Origin: Rothia aerolata
GTDB taxonomy: Bacteria; Actinomycetota; Actinomycetes; Actinomycetales; Micrococcaceae
DNA: 64,000 nt
Direction: 5' to 3'
Assembly (NCBI RefSeq): GCF_014635585.1
Contig: NZ_BMDC01000004.1
Span: forward strand, 62,001 to 126,000
Made by a program: the position numbers and the translations under genes. The first letter of the stretch is position 1. Each line of letters starts with the position of its first letter. Below, piece by piece: positions 62,940 through 64,000 of the stretch. The notes beneath the pieces were generated by a model that saw only the letters and a list, made by a program, of their open reading frames with translations, was not told the origin of the DNA and ran no database searches.

Positions 62940-62996
62940 CGAACGGTGGATTTTAGGCTTAAAATCGCCAGATTTAAGCCTAAAATCCACCGTTCG
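62940..62996. terminator. Bidirectional terminator with perfect 24-bp stem
   Basis: Perfect 24-bp inverted repeat (62940-62963 with 62973-62996) around a 9-nt loop, between the convergent effector-binding protein gene and the glutamate dehydrogenase gene. Confidence 0.87.
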
Positions 62997-63010
62997 ACGC
63001 CGTATAGAAC

Positions 63011-64000
63011 CTAGCTCACCGCTCCGCGCAGAGCGCGCAGGGCTACCGAGAGCACGGCCAGGCGGGGGCGGCCGTCTGCGCCGGGGGCGGCGTCCTCAAT
63101 ATCCGCCAGGGTGGTATCAACCCGGTTCACGCGCACCGGGTGCTCCTGAACCCAGGAGCGCAGAATGCTATCTGCTTCTTCTCCCGATGCCGGTACTTCG
63201 CTCACCGACTCGTCTCGGATTACCGCCCAGGTAAGCGCTGCGGCTACCTCGTAGAGGTCATCGCGCAGGGCTGAGCGGGCCAGGGTCTCCCAGCGGTCGG
63301 TGCGAGGCAGGTGAGATACCTGGGTGAGCAGCGTATTAATGCCGAAGCGGTCATAGACCGAGAAGTAGATATGGGCCAGAACCGGCACATCTACCTCGTG
63401 GGCCCGGGCAGTGCGCACCACGTCCATCAGCGCAAAGGCTTCAAAGCTACGAATCCAGGCCACCAGCAGATCTTCGGGTAGACCCCATGCTTCGGCGCGG
63501 TCGCGCTGGGCACGCACACGGGCCCGGGATCCCTCGGAGAGGTACTGGGGCAGGTTGGCCCGCAGTTCACGCACCTGAATGTAGCGGTTGATATTCTCCT
63601 CGATGGGGGTTCCCACCACCACCTGGCGCTCGGCAATAAACCAGCGCACCAGACGGTCGAGCACGCGCTGCCAGTCGCGAATAACCGCCTGCCAGCCCTC
63701 CAGCGGAATGGAGGCGGGCAGGTTGCGGTGAGCTTCGGCTGACTTATCAATCTCGAAGAGGTCGCGGGAGACCATGAAGGCGCGGGCAATCGCGTCTACC
63801 GAGGCACCGGTTTCTTCCTGAACCCGGAAGACGTGGGTGATACCGGCGGTATCGACAATCTGGTTAGCCACCCTGGTGCAGATGATTTCCTTGCGCAGCG
63901 GGTGGGAGTCCAGGTATTCCCCGAATCGCTCCACCAGCGCCGGCGGGAAGTAGTCGCGCAGCACCTGGCCCAGGTAGGGGTCATCGGCAAAGTCGGTCTT
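63011..64000 (-). CDS. NAD-specific glutamate dehydrogenase (large type), C-terminal part
   Basis: The frame is open to the right edge, so only the last about 329 residues are seen. The segment begins DPYLGQVLRDYFPPALVERF and contains SHPLRKEIICTRVANQIVDT followed by AGITHVFR, a conserved C-terminal stretch of the roughly 1,600-residue bacterial NAD-GDH family (S. clavuligerus/Pseudomonas GdhB type). The enzyme deaminates glutamate to 2-oxoglutarate. The catalytic core lies outside the window. It is convergent with the preceding gene and separated from it by a strong terminator. Confidence 0.93.
   Translation of the reverse strand, partial: KTDFADDPYLGQVLRDYFPPALVERFGEYLDSHPLRKEIICTRVANQIVDTAGITHVFRVQEETGASVDAIARAFMVSRDLFEIDKSAEAHRNLPASIPLEGWQAVIRDWQRVLDRLVRWFIAERQVVVGTPIEENINRYIQVRELRANLPQYLSEGSRARVRAQRDRAEAWGLPEDLLVAWIRSFEAFALMDVVRTARAHEVDVPVLAHIYFSVYDRFGINTLLTQVSHLPRTDRWETLARSALRDDLYEVAAALTWAVIRDESVSEVPASGEEADSILRSWVQEHPVRVNRVDTTLADIEDAAPGADGRPRLAVLSVALRALRGAVS

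Noticed and set aside
1-64000. CRISPR arrays, transposons, prophage or attachment sites
   Set aside because: No regularly spaced repeats, transposase, integrase or phage structural motifs were seen on either strand.

Overview
The window looks like chromosomal DNA of a high-GC Gram-positive bacterium of the Micrococcaceae, most likely Rothia. The grounds are the mixed GC (visibly GC-rich around galTK, AT-rich around the arabinose genes), actinobacterial-style proteins (SorC, RpiR and DeoR regulators, an M. smegmatis-like tetritol pathway, a large NAD-glutamate dehydrogenase) and GGAG-type ribosome binding sites. The genus is an inference; no rRNA or other taxonomic marker is present. I see no tRNA, rRNA, CRISPR array, transposase or phage gene.

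Almost the whole window is a run of independent carbon and nitrogen catabolic modules, most with their own transporter and regulator. 1-12.2 kb: ureide and purine catabolism (urate-type permease, OHCU decarboxylase, HIU hydrolase, a dicarboxylate symporter, hydantoin/allantoin racemase, NCS1 permease, allantoinase, ureidoglycine-glyoxylate aminotransferase, allantoate amidohydrolase, an RpiR regulator, and an AtzH-amidase fusion). A 16-bp palindrome, TGAAAT-N4-ATTTCA, recurs at its promoters. 12.5-23.8 kb: alpha-galactoside ABC importer, GH36 alpha-galactosidase, DeoR regulator, galT, galK and galM. 23.9-28.3 kb: a ribokinase-family kinase, a DUF4432 mutarotase-like protein, a FucP-type permease and a SorC regulator; this matches the deoxyribose (deoK-deoX/M-deoP) gene set.

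28.5-28.8 kb carries an apparent stand-alone structured RNA ending in an intrinsic terminator. 28.8-34.4 kb: tetronate (L-threonate/D-erythronate) genes ltnD, otnK, gntP-type permease, FadR-type regulator and denD, but no OtnC or OtnI. 34.5-41.2 kb: arabinose genes araE, araR (LacI type) and araBDA, with the same 16-bp operator in both promoters. 41.3-52.5 kb: sugar-acid genes: a frameshifted alcohol dehydrogenase, gluconokinase, idnD, idnO, an MHS permease, an IclR regulator, a D-2-hydroxyacid dehydrogenase, a GarR-like dehydrogenase, a frameshifted gntP and an FGGY gluconokinase. 52.6-62.2 kb: a six-gene polyol operon (threitol-type SDR, xylulokinase, mannitol/arabinitol dehydrogenase, RpiB-like isomerase, DhaK-DhaL kinase, erythritol/L-threitol dehydrogenase), a divergent SorC regulator and an RbtT/DalT-type permease. 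The right edge has a small effector-binding-domain protein and the 3' end of an NAD-glutamate dehydrogenase gene.

The modules converge on central metabolism: glyoxylate, glycine and ammonia from ureides; glucose-1-phosphate from galactose; xylulose-5-phosphate from arabinose and pentitols; 6-phosphogluconate from sugar acids; and tetrulose phosphates from tetritols. Most modules are separated by long, perfect inverted-repeat terminators. The strongest new leads are the orphan RNA, the self-consistent operator sets (RpiR, LacI, IclR, SorC, DeoR), and the AtzH-amidase fusion as a candidate oxalurate hydrolase.
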